Positions 50,268 to 58,972 are shown, counted from the first letter of the stretch. The stretch: DNA of 64,000 bases from Paenibacillus sophorae (GCF_018966525.1 NZ_CP076607.1:5580001-5644000), one strand, 5' to 3'. Numbers and translations are program-made. The notes: generated from the sequence alone by a model not told the origin.

Positions 50268-51575
50268 TTATGAGCCAACGGTTACTCCCTGGCTGGCCGC
50301 AATCGCCTGCCGCAAATCATCCAGTATATCGGCGATTGCTTCCGTACCGATCGACAGGCGGATCAGCTCGGGCGTCACACCCGCGGACAGCTGCTCATCT
50401 TCCGACAGCTGCTGATGGGTTGTGCTGGCCGGATGAATGATCAGCGACTTGGAATCACCGACATTCGCCAGATGCGAGAACAGCTTCACATTCTCGATCA
50501 CCTTGCGGCCCGCCTCGCTTCCTCCCTTGATGCCAAAGGTCAGGATCGCTCCCTGGCCTTTCGGCAAATACTTCTGCGCGAGCTCGTAGGATGGATGGCT
50601 CGGCAGTCCCGGATAGCTTACCCATTCCACGTCTTCATGGGCTTCCAGGAATTCCGCCACCTTCTGGGCGTTCTGGCTGTGGCGCTCCACCCGCAGATGC
50701 AGCGTCTCAAGCCCCTGCAGCAGCAGCCAGGAGTTAAACGGCGAGATCGACGCTCCAATATCGCGGAGCAGTTGAACACGGGCCTTGATAATGTAGGCGA
50801 TCGGTCCTAGGGCGTCGGCATAGACCAGACCGTGGTAGCTTGGATCCGGCTCCGTCAGGCCCGGAAACTTGCCGCTGGCCTTCCAGTCGAATTTGCCTCC
50901 GTCCACAATCACTCCGCCGATAGAGGTGCCGTGGCCCCCAATGAATTTGGTAGCCGAATGGACGACGATGTCGGCTCCGTGCTCAATCGGGCGGAGCAGA
51001 TAGGGGCTCGGAAACGTATTGTCAACAATAAGCGGGATACCATGCTCATGCGCGATAGCGGCCACCGCTTCAATGTCCAGCACGTCGCCCCGCGGATTGC
51101 CGATCGTTTCCGCAAACAGCGCTTTGGTCTTCTCGGTGATGGCGCTGCGGAAATTCTCCGGATTATCCGAGTCTACGAAATTGACTTTAATGCCCAGCTT
51201 AGGCAGTGTAGTGGAGAAGAGATTGTATGTGCCCCCGTACAGGCTTGCCGAGGATACAATTTCATCTCCGGCTCCGGCAATATTTAGAATAGAGAAGGAA
51301 ATAGCCGACGCGCCAGAAGCTGTCGCCAGCGCAGCTGCCCCGCTTTCCAGCGCAGCAATCCGCTGCTCGAACACATCGGTCGTCGGATTCGTCAGACGCG
51401 TGTAAATGTTCCCAAACTCTTTCAATCCGAACAGATTGGCCGCATGCTCCGCATCCCTGAATCCGTAAGAAGTAGTCTGATAAAGCGGAACGGCGCGGGC
51501 GAACGTAGTTGGATCGATTTGCTGCCCGGCATGGACGGCGAGCGTTTCAAACGACAGATTGGCTTGTTCTGACAT
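50268..51575 (-). CDS. metY: O-acetylhomoserine (thiol)-lyase / aminocarboxypropyltransferase
   Basis: This 435-residue PLP enzyme makes homocysteine from O-acetylhomoserine and sulfide, or methionine from methanethiol. The family pattern FETLAVHAGQQ is followed by YTRLTNPTTDVFEQRIAALE. The PLP lysine sits in VHSATKFIGGHGTSIGG (about residue 210). C-terminal LIHPASTTHQQL and RLSIGTE motifs are kept. It is monocistronic. No SAM riboswitch was seen in the leader; an inverted repeat lies in the promoter. Confidence 0.94.
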   Translation of the reverse strand: MSEQANLSFETLAVHAGQQIDPTTFARAVPLYQTTSYGFRDAEHAANLFGLKEFGNIYTRLTNPTTDVFEQRIAALESGAAALATASGASAISFSILNIAGAGDEIVSSASLYGGTYNLFSTTLPKLGIKVNFVDSDNPENFRSAITEKTKALFAETIGNPRGDVLDIEAVAAIAHEHGIPLIVDNTFPSPYLLRPIEHGADIVVHSATKFIGGHGTSIGGVIVDGGKFDWKASGKFPGLTEPDPSYHGLVYADALGPIAYIIKARVQLLRDIGASISPFNSWLLLQGLETLHLRVERHSQNAQKVAEFLEAHEDVEWVSYPGLPSHPSYELAQKYLPKGQGAILTFGIKGGSEAGRKVIENVKLFSHLANVGDSKSLIIHPASTTHQQLSEDEQLSAGVTPELIRLSIGTEAIADILDDLRQAIAASQGVTVGS

Positions 51576-51667
51576 AGTTATTTCCTCCCTAATTTCAATT
51601 TGAAAAAAATGGTTAGAGGTAAGAGCTGCACCTATTCTCTCACAAAGAATGTCATTTGAAAAGACTT

Positions 51668-51690
51668 ATTCTTATTATTCCACTAAGAAT
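51668..51690. promoter_or_regulatory. Inverted repeat upstream of metY
   Basis: ATTCTTA and TAAGAAT (arms 51668-51674 and 51684-51690) form a 7-bp dyad about 93 bases before the metY start codon. The position suits a regulator of sulfur metabolism such as CymR, but its consensus is not clearly matched. Confidence 0.4.
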
Positions 51691-51716
51691 TATCAGAAAG
51701 AATGAAAAAACTCAAA

Positions 51717-51762
51717 AAAAGCTGCAGCCGAAGTGGTTTCCCGCTTCAGCCGCAGCTTGTTT
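51717..51762 (-). terminator. Terminator of deoC
   Basis: AAGCTGC pairs with GCAGCTT, and inside it GAAG with CTTC, forming an extended stem flanked on the minus strand by a T run. It lies 16 bases past the deoC stop. Confidence 0.75.
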
Positions 51763-51777
51763 TGTCCGAAATGTCGT

Positions 51778-52455
51778 TTAATAACCGGAAATATTCTGCT
51801 CTCCTTTGGCAATCGCTACACCGCCGCTGGTGCCGATCCGCGTTGCGCCCGCGCCGACCATAACCAGAGCGTCTTCCACGCTGCGTACGCCGCCGGAGGC
51901 TTTGACGCCGATGTCTGGTCCTACTATACTGCGCATTAACGCAATATCTTCTTTGGTTGCCCCGCCGGTAGAAAACCCTGTCGATGTCTTCACATAATCG
52001 GCCCCGGCTTCCACAGCCAGCTTGCAGGCCCGGATCTTCTCTTCTTCCGTAAGCAGGCTAGTCTCAATAATGACCTTGGTCAGCGCCTTCCCGCGCGCCT
52101 CTTCCACCACGGCGGCGATATCGCGTTTCACCAGCTCGTCGTTACCGTCCTTTAGAGCGCCGATGTTGATGACCATATCAACCTCTTCCGCGCCGTTTCG
52201 GATAGCGTTCACCGTTTCAAAAGCCTTTGTCTCCGGCGTCGTAGCGCCCAGCGGAAAGCCGATTACCGTGCATACCTTTACCTCTGGCGTGTCCCTTAAC
52301 ACCTCATAGGCAACGGAAACCCATGCAGGGTTGACGCATACGGAGGCGAATTTATAGCTTTTGGCTTCTTCCGCCAGTTTTACAATGTCTTCTTTTCGAG
52401 CATCCGCTTTCAGCAGCGTATGATCGATCATTCGGGTCAGATTGATTTCGCTCAT
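51778..52455 (-). CDS. deoC: Deoxyribose-phosphate aldolase
   Basis: This 225-residue TIM-barrel aldolase converts 2-deoxyribose 5-phosphate to glyceraldehyde 3-phosphate and acetaldehyde in deoxynucleoside breakdown. The Schiff-base lysine is in DYVKTSTGFSTGGAT, and SVCVNPAWV and KASGGVRS are kept. ATG 52455 follows GGAGG; the frame back to 52545 is not used. No other deo genes flank it. Confidence 0.93.
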   Translation of the reverse strand: MSEINLTRMIDHTLLKADARKEDIVKLAEEAKSYKFASVCVNPAWVSVAYEVLRDTPEVKVCTVIGFPLGATTPETKAFETVNAIRNGAEEVDMVINIGALKDGNDELVKRDIAAVVEEARGKALTKVIIETSLLTEEEKIRACKLAVEAGADYVKTSTGFSTGGATKEDIALMRSIVGPDIGVKASGGVRSVEDALVMVGAGATRIGTSGGVAIAKGEQNISGY

Positions 52456-52501
52456 TCGCACGTTCCTCCAAAATAAATAGTGACTTCTTGCACTTCTATT
52501 A

Positions 52502-52529
52502 ATCATACCAATTGGGCACCTTTTTGCAA
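52502..52529 (-). promoter_or_regulatory. Sigma-A promoter of deoC
   Basis: On the minus strand TTGCAA (52524-52529), 16 bases, TATGAT (52502-52507), about 47 bases before the deoC start codon. Confidence 0.6.
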
Positions 52530-52603
52530 AGCGGACAGCCTTCAAAGGTCCTACGAATGGACATTTTATCCTATATCAGCCGATCACAATAGTAACAGTA
52601 AAA

Positions 52604-52637
52604 GAACCTCCAAATCAGATCGCTCTGTTGGAGGTTC
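52604..52637. terminator. Terminator of the SPFH gene
   Basis: GAACCTCCA and TGGAGGTTC form a 9-bp stem with T-rich sequence on both sides. It is 54 bases past the stop at 52691. Confidence 0.75.
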
Positions 52638-52690
52638 ATTTTTTATGATTCACACATATGGTTCAACACGCGCCGGTGATAAGGTTCGGC

Positions 52691-53527
52691 TTATTTAGCG
52701 GCCAGAGAATTGATGTCGATAAAAGGAGTCGCGCCTCCGGTAACGGTCGGCAGCTTCCCATCCCATTTATCCAGCGCCTTCTCCTGAACCTCGATCTGCT
52801 TCAGCTGTACTAGCTCGGGCGTCACTTCCTGCTTCTTCAGCCTGAGCGACTGGGCTTCCGCCTGCGCCTGCGCGATCTTTTGCTTCGCCTCGATTTCGAT
52901 CCGCTTCAGATCGTTCTCTGCTTTCAGCGCCTGCTGCTGGGCTACCTGCTTCGCTTCAATCGAATCGTTAAACGCTTCGGAGAATTTGAAATTTACAATA
53001 TTAATATCATTTACGATCAAATCGTATTTGGCAAGCCGGTTCTTCAAATGCTCGCTGATCTCGCCGGCGACAACGTCGCGGCGGGTAATCAGATCCTCCG
53101 CAGGATATCTCGCCGTAACTTCCTTGACTATTTCCTGGATAGCGGGATTAATGATGACTGAATCGAAGCTTCCGCCGATATTGTTCATCAGGTTGTACGC
53201 CGACTCCTTGTTCACGGAAAAGTTAACCGCTACATGCGTGGATACGGGCTGAAGATCTTTCGACGAAGCCGATGTGTCGGTTTCCGCCTTGGTCACCTGC
53301 GTGTTGACCTGGATGATGGACTGGATGAAGGGTATTTTAAAATGGATGCCCGGCGACAATACATTGTCGTTCAGCTTTCCGAACGTCTTGTACAGCCCCA
53401 CATGTCCGTATTCCACCGATGAAAATGCATTTCCCCCGATCAGCAGCACGAGGAGTATTGCAGCAACCGTGCTGATAATCCTTCCGGAACGAAACGACCT
53501 TTGTTTTGGATTGATCTCCATATTCAC
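52691..53527 (-). CDS. SPFH / prohibitin family membrane protein
   Basis: This 278-residue protein has an N-terminal membrane helix (residues about 18-38) and the prohibitin-type SPFH domain (about 40-220: EYGHVGLYKTFGKL, NFSVNKESAYNL, EVTARYPAEDLITRR). A long helical tail with alternating Glu/Lys/Gln/Ala, e.g. AKQVAQQQALKAENDLKRIE, follows. Such proteins form ring-like membrane scaffolds (HflK/C, QmcA). No NfeD or FtsH gene is adjacent. GTG 53527 is preferred by its spacing to AGGGGGA; ATG 53521 is an alternative. Confidence 0.88.
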   Translation of the reverse strand: MNMEINPKQRSFRSGRIISTVAAILLVLLIGGNAFSSVEYGHVGLYKTFGKLNDNVLSPGIHFKIPFIQSIIQVNTQVTKAETDTSASSKDLQPVSTHVAVNFSVNKESAYNLMNNIGGSFDSVIINPAIQEIVKEVTARYPAEDLITRRDVVAGEISEHLKNRLAKYDLIVNDINIVNFKFSEAFNDSIEAKQVAQQQALKAENDLKRIEIEAKQKIAQAQAEAQSLRLKKQEVTPELVQLKQIEVQEKALDKWDGKLPTVTGGATPFIDINSLAAK

Positions 53528-53755
53528 AAACATTCCCCCTAAATATTTTGCGGGAAGCCCTTGCCGGGATATTGTGCCCTACAACTCAAAGTCATTCTGA
53601 CCCAGCCTCTGCCGGCCTTCCGCTATACAAAGTATACGCCCGATCCGCGTAATAGGTCGCAAGCCCGCAAGAAAAAACGGCGCGGGCATTTAAAAAACGA
53701 AGCCGTTTGTCACAATTACGGTTCGGCGGCCCCGGCTCCAATCCGTGAATGCAAA

Positions 53756-53799
53756 AAAGCGCAAGCTCATGGGCTGTATAGACCATGAGCTTGCGCTTT
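53756..53799 (-). terminator. Strong terminator of the HPr-like gene
   Basis: A 17-bp perfect stem with a 10-base loop is followed on the minus strand by a run of six T residues. It is about 90 bases past the stop codon at 53889. Confidence 0.9.
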
Positions 53800-53888
53800 C
53801 CAGTTCATTGAGCACGGCCAGCCCAACTCCCTGTTTTTCACCAAACAGCTTCTCAGCCATTTCTCCCGCCTTTCGGGACGGCGCCGAT

Positions 53889-54137
53889 TTAGCGGGGATC
53901 CATAATCTCACACATAAAGTCCAGTGCTTCTTCTTCATCCTTGCCTTTTGTGCGGATGGTGATGACAAAGCCTTTTTTGAGCGGATACAGCATCATTCCC
54001 AGCAAGCTTTTCACATCGATGACCGCATCCGGCTTAAGCAGAATAATCTCGGAAAGGTAGCTTCCCGCTTTCATGGATATGCACTTGAGGTCATCGGAGG
54101 AAAAGTCGCGGGCCAGAGTAATATCGTGCACACGCAT
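53889..54137 (-). CDS. HPr-like protein without the catalytic histidine
   Basis: This 82-residue protein has the HPr fold signature in its second half: VIDVKSLLGMMLYPLKKGFV, then TIRTKGKDEEEALDFMCEIM. Classic HPr has His15 in GLHARP; the corresponding region here reads ARDFSSDDLKCI, with no histidine. Ser44 in KSLLG stands where HPr/Crh carry the regulatory Ser46. So it resembles Crh in lacking the PTS histidine while keeping the regulatory serine, although the sequence is diverged. It probably does not transfer phosphate in sugar uptake. ATG 54137 follows GGGAGG. Confidence 0.8.
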   Translation of the reverse strand: MRVHDITLARDFSSDDLKCISMKAGSYLSEIILLKPDAVIDVKSLLGMMLYPLKKGFVITIRTKGKDEEEALDFMCEIMDPR

Positions 54138-54294
54138 AAAGAGGTCCCTCCCAAGGTTGTTACCCCAAATTTTAGCACCGGGCGCAGCAGCTTGAAAGGG
54201 AGTCCGGCCTATTAATCATGACAAAATCGGGACATTCCTGCATCCGTCGGCTTCGGGTGCGTATAAGACAGCCCCAGTACGCTTTTACGGGCGA

Positions 54295-55374
54295 TTATTG
54301 GCGGTACAATCCCGACGCCTTCACTTCGTCGAAGAATGTGTTGAACTCATCAATGTTAAGCTGCTGCGCCGCGTCGGACAGCGCCGTCGCCGGATCGGGA
54401 TGAACCTCGACCATAATGCCGTCGGCTCCCGCCGCAAGCGCAGCCTTCGCGCATGGAATGAGAATATCCTTGCGGCCGGTGGAATGAGTCACGTCTACCA
54501 GAACCGGCAGATGGCTCTCCTGCTTCAGAATCGGCACGGCGGAAATATCCAGCGTGTTGCGTGTCCATTTCTCGTAGGTGCGGATGCCGCGCTCAATCAG
54601 CATGACCTGAGTATTGCCGCGAGACATAATATACTCCGCCGCATGCAGGAACTCCTCCATCGTCGCCGCAAGTCCGCGCTTCAGCAGCACCGGCTTGTTC
54701 ACCTCGCCGGCAGCCTTGAGCAGCTCAAAGTTCTGCATGTTGCGCGCGCCGATCTGAATAATATCGACATAGTCGAGCGACGGCTCGATATGCGCCGGGT
54801 CCACGATTTCACTGATCGTCAGAAGGCCGTATTCATCCGCGGCTTCGCGCAGAATACGCAGTCCGTCCATGCCGAGTCCTTGGAAATCATAAGGCGAAGT
54901 GCGGGGCTTGAACGCACCGCCACGCATTACACGCACACCCGCTTTTTGCAGCGCTGCGGCTACCGCACGGGTCTGCTTCTCGCTCTCGATCGAGCAGGGA
55001 CCGGCCACCATCAACGAAGCGTTGCCGCCCACCACAACGTCTCCAGGAAGGAGGATAACGGTGTCTTCCTTACGGGTCTTGCGGCTGACCAGCAGGCTCT
55101 TCTTGTGCTCGGCGCTTTGCAGGTCAAGCGATGCCTTGAAGATCTGCTTGAACAGCGTGCGAATCGTGCTTTCGGTGAATGGTCCTTTGTTTTCGGCAAC
55201 GAGCTTCTCGAGCATCTTCTTTTCCCGTTCGGGATCGAATTTCGGCACTCCCTGCTTCTCCTTGACAGCCCCGATATCACGGACAATCGCCGCCCGCTCC
55301 GAAATAAGCGCAAGCAGTTCGCTGTTGATCTCATCCAACCGGTTTCTTAATTGTTCTAATTCCGCATTGCTCAT
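54295..55374 (-). CDS. aroA: Bifunctional DAHP synthase / chorismate mutase
   Basis: This 359-residue protein combines an AroQ-type chorismate mutase (residues 1-85, LRNRLDEINSELLALISERA and KFDPEREKKML) with a type Ib DAHP synthase (about 105-350: MVAGPCSIES, VMRGGAFKPRTSPYDFQGLG, VLLKRG, VDVTHSTGRKD). This is the Bacillus-type AroA. The mutase domain commonly senses chorismate or prephenate as a feedback module. It is controlled by a T-box leader. It is the entry point of the shikimate pathway. Confidence 0.95.
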   Translation of the reverse strand: MSNAELEQLRNRLDEINSELLALISERAAIVRDIGAVKEKQGVPKFDPEREKKMLEKLVAENKGPFTESTIRTLFKQIFKASLDLQSAEHKKSLLVSRKTRKEDTVILLPGDVVVGGNASLMVAGPCSIESEKQTRAVAAALQKAGVRVMRGGAFKPRTSPYDFQGLGMDGLRILREAADEYGLLTISEIVDPAHIEPSLDYVDIIQIGARNMQNFELLKAAGEVNKPVLLKRGLAATMEEFLHAAEYIMSRGNTQVMLIERGIRTYEKWTRNTLDISAVPILKQESHLPVLVDVTHSTGRKDILIPCAKAALAAGADGIMVEVHPDPATALSDAAQQLNIDEFNTFFDEVKASGLYRQ

Positions 55375-55411
55375 AATGTGTTACACTCCCTCTTCTCTGT
55401 TATAACAACGT

Positions 55412-55645
55412 AAAAAAGGCTCTCCGTCAAGGGACGAGGAGCCGTGGTACCACCCTTATTTAGAGCTGTTCCTGAGACGCGCAAGCAAGCTGCGCAAGAA
55501 TCAACTCTGTCTTAAACCCTGTAACGCGGGGCGCGGGCTTCCCTACCCATACCCTGTAAAGGGCACTTCAGGAACCGACTACGAAGTGAACTTCAGCGAC
55601 AGTCGTCTCAGAGGCAGCTCTCAGTCTTCGGCATGCCTTCCCTGT
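55412..55645 (-). promoter_or_regulatory. T-box leader of aroA
   Basis: On the minus strand the core motif AGGGTGGTACCACGG (55442-55456) is followed by a GC-rich terminator hairpin with T6 (55412-55443). Together they make the antiterminator/terminator switch. About 190 bases upstream are available for Stem I. Long-range pairing GAGCTG/CAGCTC and CTGAGACG/CGTCTCAG is also visible. A candidate specifier TTC (Phe) follows GAAG but is not certain. When the cognate tRNA is uncharged, transcription into aroA should continue. Confidence 0.85.
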
Positions 55646-55879
55646 TCAGATCCGGAATTTGCGCTTACTCTCTTCGTCAATGTCTTTGCGGTATAACCAA
55701 ATCCGGCCTGCAGCCGGTTTATGAAAAAGATGCAGTCCCTGAAAGGACAGCACGGTTACTTCTTCTGGTATCTTAATGGATATTATTCCTTGTTGCAAGA
55801 GTTTTTGTTCAAATCCTGTTTTTCCAAAAAAATGTAGTACCTGTCCATCGCACTGAATACGATAAAATATACCATCCAT
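55646..55879 (-). CDS. Small hypothetical protein overlapping the T-box leader start
   Basis: This 77-residue frame has even, AT-leaning codon use and a plausible protein (MDGIFYRIQCDGQVLHFFG, then IPEEVTVLSFQGLHLF). However, no ribosome binding site precedes ATG 55879, and the divergent LysE gene starts only 23 bases away. The T-box leader must begin in or near its 3' end. It may be a real unknown gene, a remnant or chance. Confidence 0.3.
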   Translation of the reverse strand: MDGIFYRIQCDGQVLHFFGKTGFEQKLLQQGIISIKIPEEVTVLSFQGLHLFHKPAAGRIWLYRKDIDEESKRKFRI

Positions 55880-55902
55880 TCGGCTGACGAGGAGACGTGA
55901 CC

Positions 55903-56535
55903 GTGGAAATCTTTATCGGCTACATTATTCTTGGTCTATCGCTTTCCGCCCCTATAGGGCCCATAAACGCCGCACAATTGGACAAAGGCATACGCAGCGG
56001 CTTCTGGCACGCCTGGTTTGTCGGGCTTGGCGCCATCTGCGCGGATATTCTATATATGCTGCTTGTCTATTTAGGCGTCATTCATCTGCTGGATTCCCCT
56101 TATATCAAGACTTTCCTTTGGCTGTTCGGCTTTCTTGTGCTGACCTACACCGGCATTGAGAGCATAAAAGATGCCGGGCATGTTTCATTTTCCGGATCAA
56201 GACGTGAAGATAATCGGCTCAGTAAATCTTTGCTGTCCGGATTTTTGATGTCGCTGTTCAATCCGCTGTCGATTCTATTCTGGCTGGGTATTTACGGTTC
56301 CGTATTGGCCAAGGCTGCTGAAGAATATCCAACGCAGCAGCTGCTTCTTTACAGCAGCGGCATTGTTCTGGGGATTCTTCTATGGGACATCAGCATGGCC
56401 GGCGCCGCCAGCTTTTTCCGGAAACTCTTGACGAATCGTGTATTAAAATGTCTGTCCGTATTATCCGGACTGTCGCTGGTCGGCTTCGGTCTTTACTTTG
56501 GCTTGGAAGCGGCCCGGCTCCTCTTTCTCCACTAA
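55903..56535 (+). CDS. LysE family amino acid exporter
   Basis: This 210-residue protein has six membrane helices and the LysE/RhtB pattern: LGLSLSAPIGPINAAQLDKG near the N-terminus (helix 1 with the conserved proline-glycine), then GSRREDNRLSKSLLSGFLMS in the loop before helix 4. It exports amino acids or related metabolites. GTG 55903 is preferred because GAGGAG is eight bases upstream; an in-frame GTG at 55897 is closer. It is divergent from aroA. Confidence 0.88.
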   Translation: MEIFIGYIILGLSLSAPIGPINAAQLDKGIRSGFWHAWFVGLGAICADILYMLLVYLGVIHLLDSPYIKTFLWLFGFLVLTYTGIESIKDAGHVSFSGSRREDNRLSKSLLSGFLMSLFNPLSILFWLGIYGSVLAKAAEEYPTQQLLLYSSGIVLGILLWDISMAGAASFFRKLLTNRVLKCLSVLSGLSLVGFGLYFGLEAARLLFLH

Positions 56536-56564
56536 AGCCGCACAGGTCCGGTGCAGCCGCATAT

Positions 56565-58001
56565 TTAAGACCGCGATTTACGCAGACGGATCGCCTTAAT
56601 CCAAAAGCCGCCGCTCAAACTTCCGTGCAGGGGAACATCGACAGGCGTCTGCGGTTCATTCATTTCCCCCGGCTTACCGCTCCGGCCTTTACGCACATGC
56701 TGGACAACCGCATCGCACCCGGCAATCAGCGCCACAAGCAGCAGGCTGATGAATAACCCGGGCCGGCTCTCATGATGAAATATCGTCCCGGCCGCCGCAG
56801 CGAATATCAATATCAGCCCGCACCAGCGTTTGACGCCGCTGAGCTTGGCGGGCTGCAGCAGCTTGGCGGAAGACAGCAAAATAAACACCCAGTTATAAAG
56901 CAGCATCAGACCAGCGGCCGTGGTGATATATTCATATACTTTTCCTGGCATCAAGAGAGACATAACTATGGTCGCCGCAAGACCTGCCGCGATCAGCCCG
57001 AGCGCAGGCAGCGGATATTTGCCTTTCAGCTTTCGCGAGAACACCCCTGGAGCATCGCCTTCCTGCGCAAGCGTGATGATCATGGATGTTACGGCATACA
57101 GCGAAGCGGTCATCGTCGAGAAGCCGGCAACAATCAGCACCCCGTTAAAGATATGGGGAACAAAAGCCAGATGGTCGCTGCTTAAAGCCAGCACAAACGG
57201 GCTCTCTTTCGAGTTGAATTTAGAATGCGGCACCATCGTGACGGCCAGGGCGATCGACAAGGCATACACCACTGCCAGGGTCAGCAGCATGATCTTACCC
57301 GCTTTGGGAGCTTCTTCCGGCTTGCGGAGCCGGTAAGACATGATGCCGAGCACCTCAATGCCTCCATACGCGTAAAAGGCAAAAATAAATGACGACCACA
57401 GCCCCATTCTGCCGCTCGGGAAAATCTCAGCAGCCGTCAGCGGCAGGTTCGGCTTATACCGCCCGCCGTCGATCCAACCCGCAAGAAGTCCTACAGCAAT
57501 AATCAGAAACATGAGTATCGCTGCGATTTTGATGACGGCAAGCACATTCTCAACCTTGTCAAACCCTTTGTTCCCAAAAAAGACGATAATCAGACTGAGC
57601 AAACCGAAACCGGCGGCGAATATCCACATCGGAACAGACGGAAACCAGAACCGCGAGAAGATGGACAAGGCCGTAAGCTGGCTGCCCATAATAAGCAGTT
57701 CGGAGCATAAGTAAACATATCCGCTTCCGAATCCCGCCCATCCGCCGAACGCCTTCTGGGCATATGAACGGAATGAGCCCTGCTCCGGGTGATCCGCCGT
57801 CATCCGCGCCAGTGCGTCAAAGACAACATAGGTTCCGGCTGCGGCCAGAAGGTAAGCGATCAGTACAGACGGTCCTCCGATCATAATCGCCAGGCCAGAC
57901 CCTAAAAAATAGCCCGTTCCGATCGTTCCCGCGACTCCCAGCAAAGACAACTGCCACCACTTGAGCTTCCCGATGTCTTTCGAAGCCGATTGTTTTTCCA
58001 T
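56565..58001 (-). CDS. Amino acid permease (APC superfamily)
   Basis: This 478-residue protein has twelve membrane helices. The family start WWQLSLLGVAGTIGTGYFLG is present, as is GGIEVLGIMSYRLRKPEEAP in the central loop. It is similar to the AAT family of Bacillus. The substrate is not predictable. ATG 58001 follows GAGGAA at the usual spacing; the frame continues to 58031. It is convergent with the LysE gene. Confidence 0.9.
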   Translation of the reverse strand: MEKQSASKDIGKLKWWQLSLLGVAGTIGTGYFLGSGLAIMIGGPSVLIAYLLAAAGTYVVFDALARMTADHPEQGSFRSYAQKAFGGWAGFGSGYVYLCSELLIMGSQLTALSIFSRFWFPSVPMWIFAAGFGLLSLIIVFFGNKGFDKVENVLAVIKIAAILMFLIIAVGLLAGWIDGGRYKPNLPLTAAEIFPSGRMGLWSSFIFAFYAYGGIEVLGIMSYRLRKPEEAPKAGKIMLLTLAVVYALSIALAVTMVPHSKFNSKESPFVLALSSDHLAFVPHIFNGVLIVAGFSTMTASLYAVTSMIITLAQEGDAPGVFSRKLKGKYPLPALGLIAAGLAATIVMSLLMPGKVYEYITTAAGLMLLYNWVFILLSSAKLLQPAKLSGVKRWCGLILIFAAAAGTIFHHESRPGLFISLLLVALIAGCDAVVQHVRKGRSGKPGEMNEPQTPVDVPLHGSLSGGFWIKAIRLRKSRS

Positions 58002-58160
58002 ATTTTTTTCCTCGCTTGAAGTAATTTTCATGCTTTTTATATCATGCCTTCATTGCTTTTTTTCATGTACAATTTATTAATATTTACAACTAATAATTCG
58101 ATAAACAGTATGATATACTTGCTAAAATAGGTCTATCAGCCTACTTATGAGGTGTTTTAT

Positions 58161-58793
58161 ATGAAATATACAGGAAGGATTCTGGCCATCAGCATTTATC
58201 TTGTGCTGCACAGCCTCTATCTCCTTTACTACGTCCTTAGCGGCAGAGACATCACAATGCCGGACTGGTTAGGGTACCCCCTATTTACGGTGATATGCTA
58301 TTGGGCGGGTCTTCAATACGACCGGGCCATTTTTAATTCCGAGAGAGATCCTTTGACCGGACTCTTGAACCGAAGAAATACGGATGTCCGAATCGCGAAA
58401 ATGATGGCAGCCGCAGACCGCACCCGGCATAAAGTGTTTGTCCTCGCCATCGACTGCGATAATTTCAAGTGGATCAATGATACGCTGACTCATGAGACCG
58501 GAGACACCGTGCTTATTGAAATCAGCAAGATTCTGCTGCTGGAGAGGGGCAAGCGTACCATTGCCATCCGCTGGGGAGGAGATGAGTTTCTGTTGTGCGG
58601 ACTGTGTTCCAGCCCATCCGAGGTGGAAGAGATCAAGCTCCGGATCAAGAATAGCATCGCCCGCCTGTCAGGCAAGATGAATCTGCCCGTCAATATCTCC
58701 ATTGGCTCCGCCCTGTATCCGGACGACGACAACACCGTGTCCGTGCTGATTACGCTCGCCGACCGCAATATGTACGACCAGAAAAAGTCGTAG
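58161..58793 (+). CDS. Membrane diguanylate cyclase (GGDEF)
   Basis: This 210-residue protein has two membrane helices (residues about 5-24 and 33-52) and a GGDEF domain from about residue 60. DPLTGLLNRRNTD opens the domain, and the active site is intact (RWGGDEFLLCG). No RxxD inhibitory site is seen five residues before the GGDEF motif (AIRWGGDEF has no such residues), so product feedback may be weak. Should make c-di-GMP. ATG 58161 follows GAGGTG; the frame opens at a GTG 9 bases earlier. Confidence 0.9.
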   Translation: MKYTGRILAISIYLVLHSLYLLYYVLSGRDITMPDWLGYPLFTVICYWAGLQYDRAIFNSERDPLTGLLNRRNTDVRIAKMMAAADRTRHKVFVLAIDCDNFKWINDTLTHETGDTVLIEISKILLLERGKRTIAIRWGGDEFLLCGLCSSPSEVEEIKLRIKNSIARLSGKMNLPVNISIGSALYPDDDNTVSVLITLADRNMYDQKKS

Positions 58794-58814
58794 GGATTAC
58801 ACTTTATACTGCGG

Positions 58815-58850
58815 GTGTCCCAGCAGCCATGAAAGTGACTGCTGGGACAC
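58815..58850. terminator. Terminator of the GGDEF gene
   Basis: A 12-bp perfect stem (GTGTCCCAGCAG / CTGCTGGGACAC) and four T residues follow the stop at 58793 by 21 bases. Confidence 0.85.
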
Positions 58851-58861
58851 CTTTTGCTATC

Positions 58862-58972
58862 GGCTTCAAGAAGCAGGACGGAAGGCAGCTTTTTTTTGAA
58901 TAGATGATGCATCAGCGCCATATTCAGCGGATTATCTTCCACATACAGAACCTTCTGAATATGTTCTCCCAT
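58862..58972 (-). pseudogene. Truncated response regulator (receiver domain stump)
   Basis: From ATG 58972, behind a good GGAGGG site, the frame reads MGEHIQKVLYVEDNPLNMAL and continues HHLFKKKLPSVLLLEA. This is the first 35 or so residues of a receiver domain with the acidic pocket VEDNP. The sequence then passes into the terminator and the antisense of the GGDEF gene. The phospho-acceptor aspartate and the rest of the domain are absent. It looks like the remainder of a larger gene lost by deletion. Confidence 0.6.

Noticed and set aside
53690..53968. 92-codon minus strand frame overlapping the HPr-like gene
   Set aside because: It runs through the strong terminator and overlaps the HPr-like gene in another frame.
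54298..55350. 350-codon + strand frame opposite aroA
   Set aside because: Antisense shadow; no start signal.
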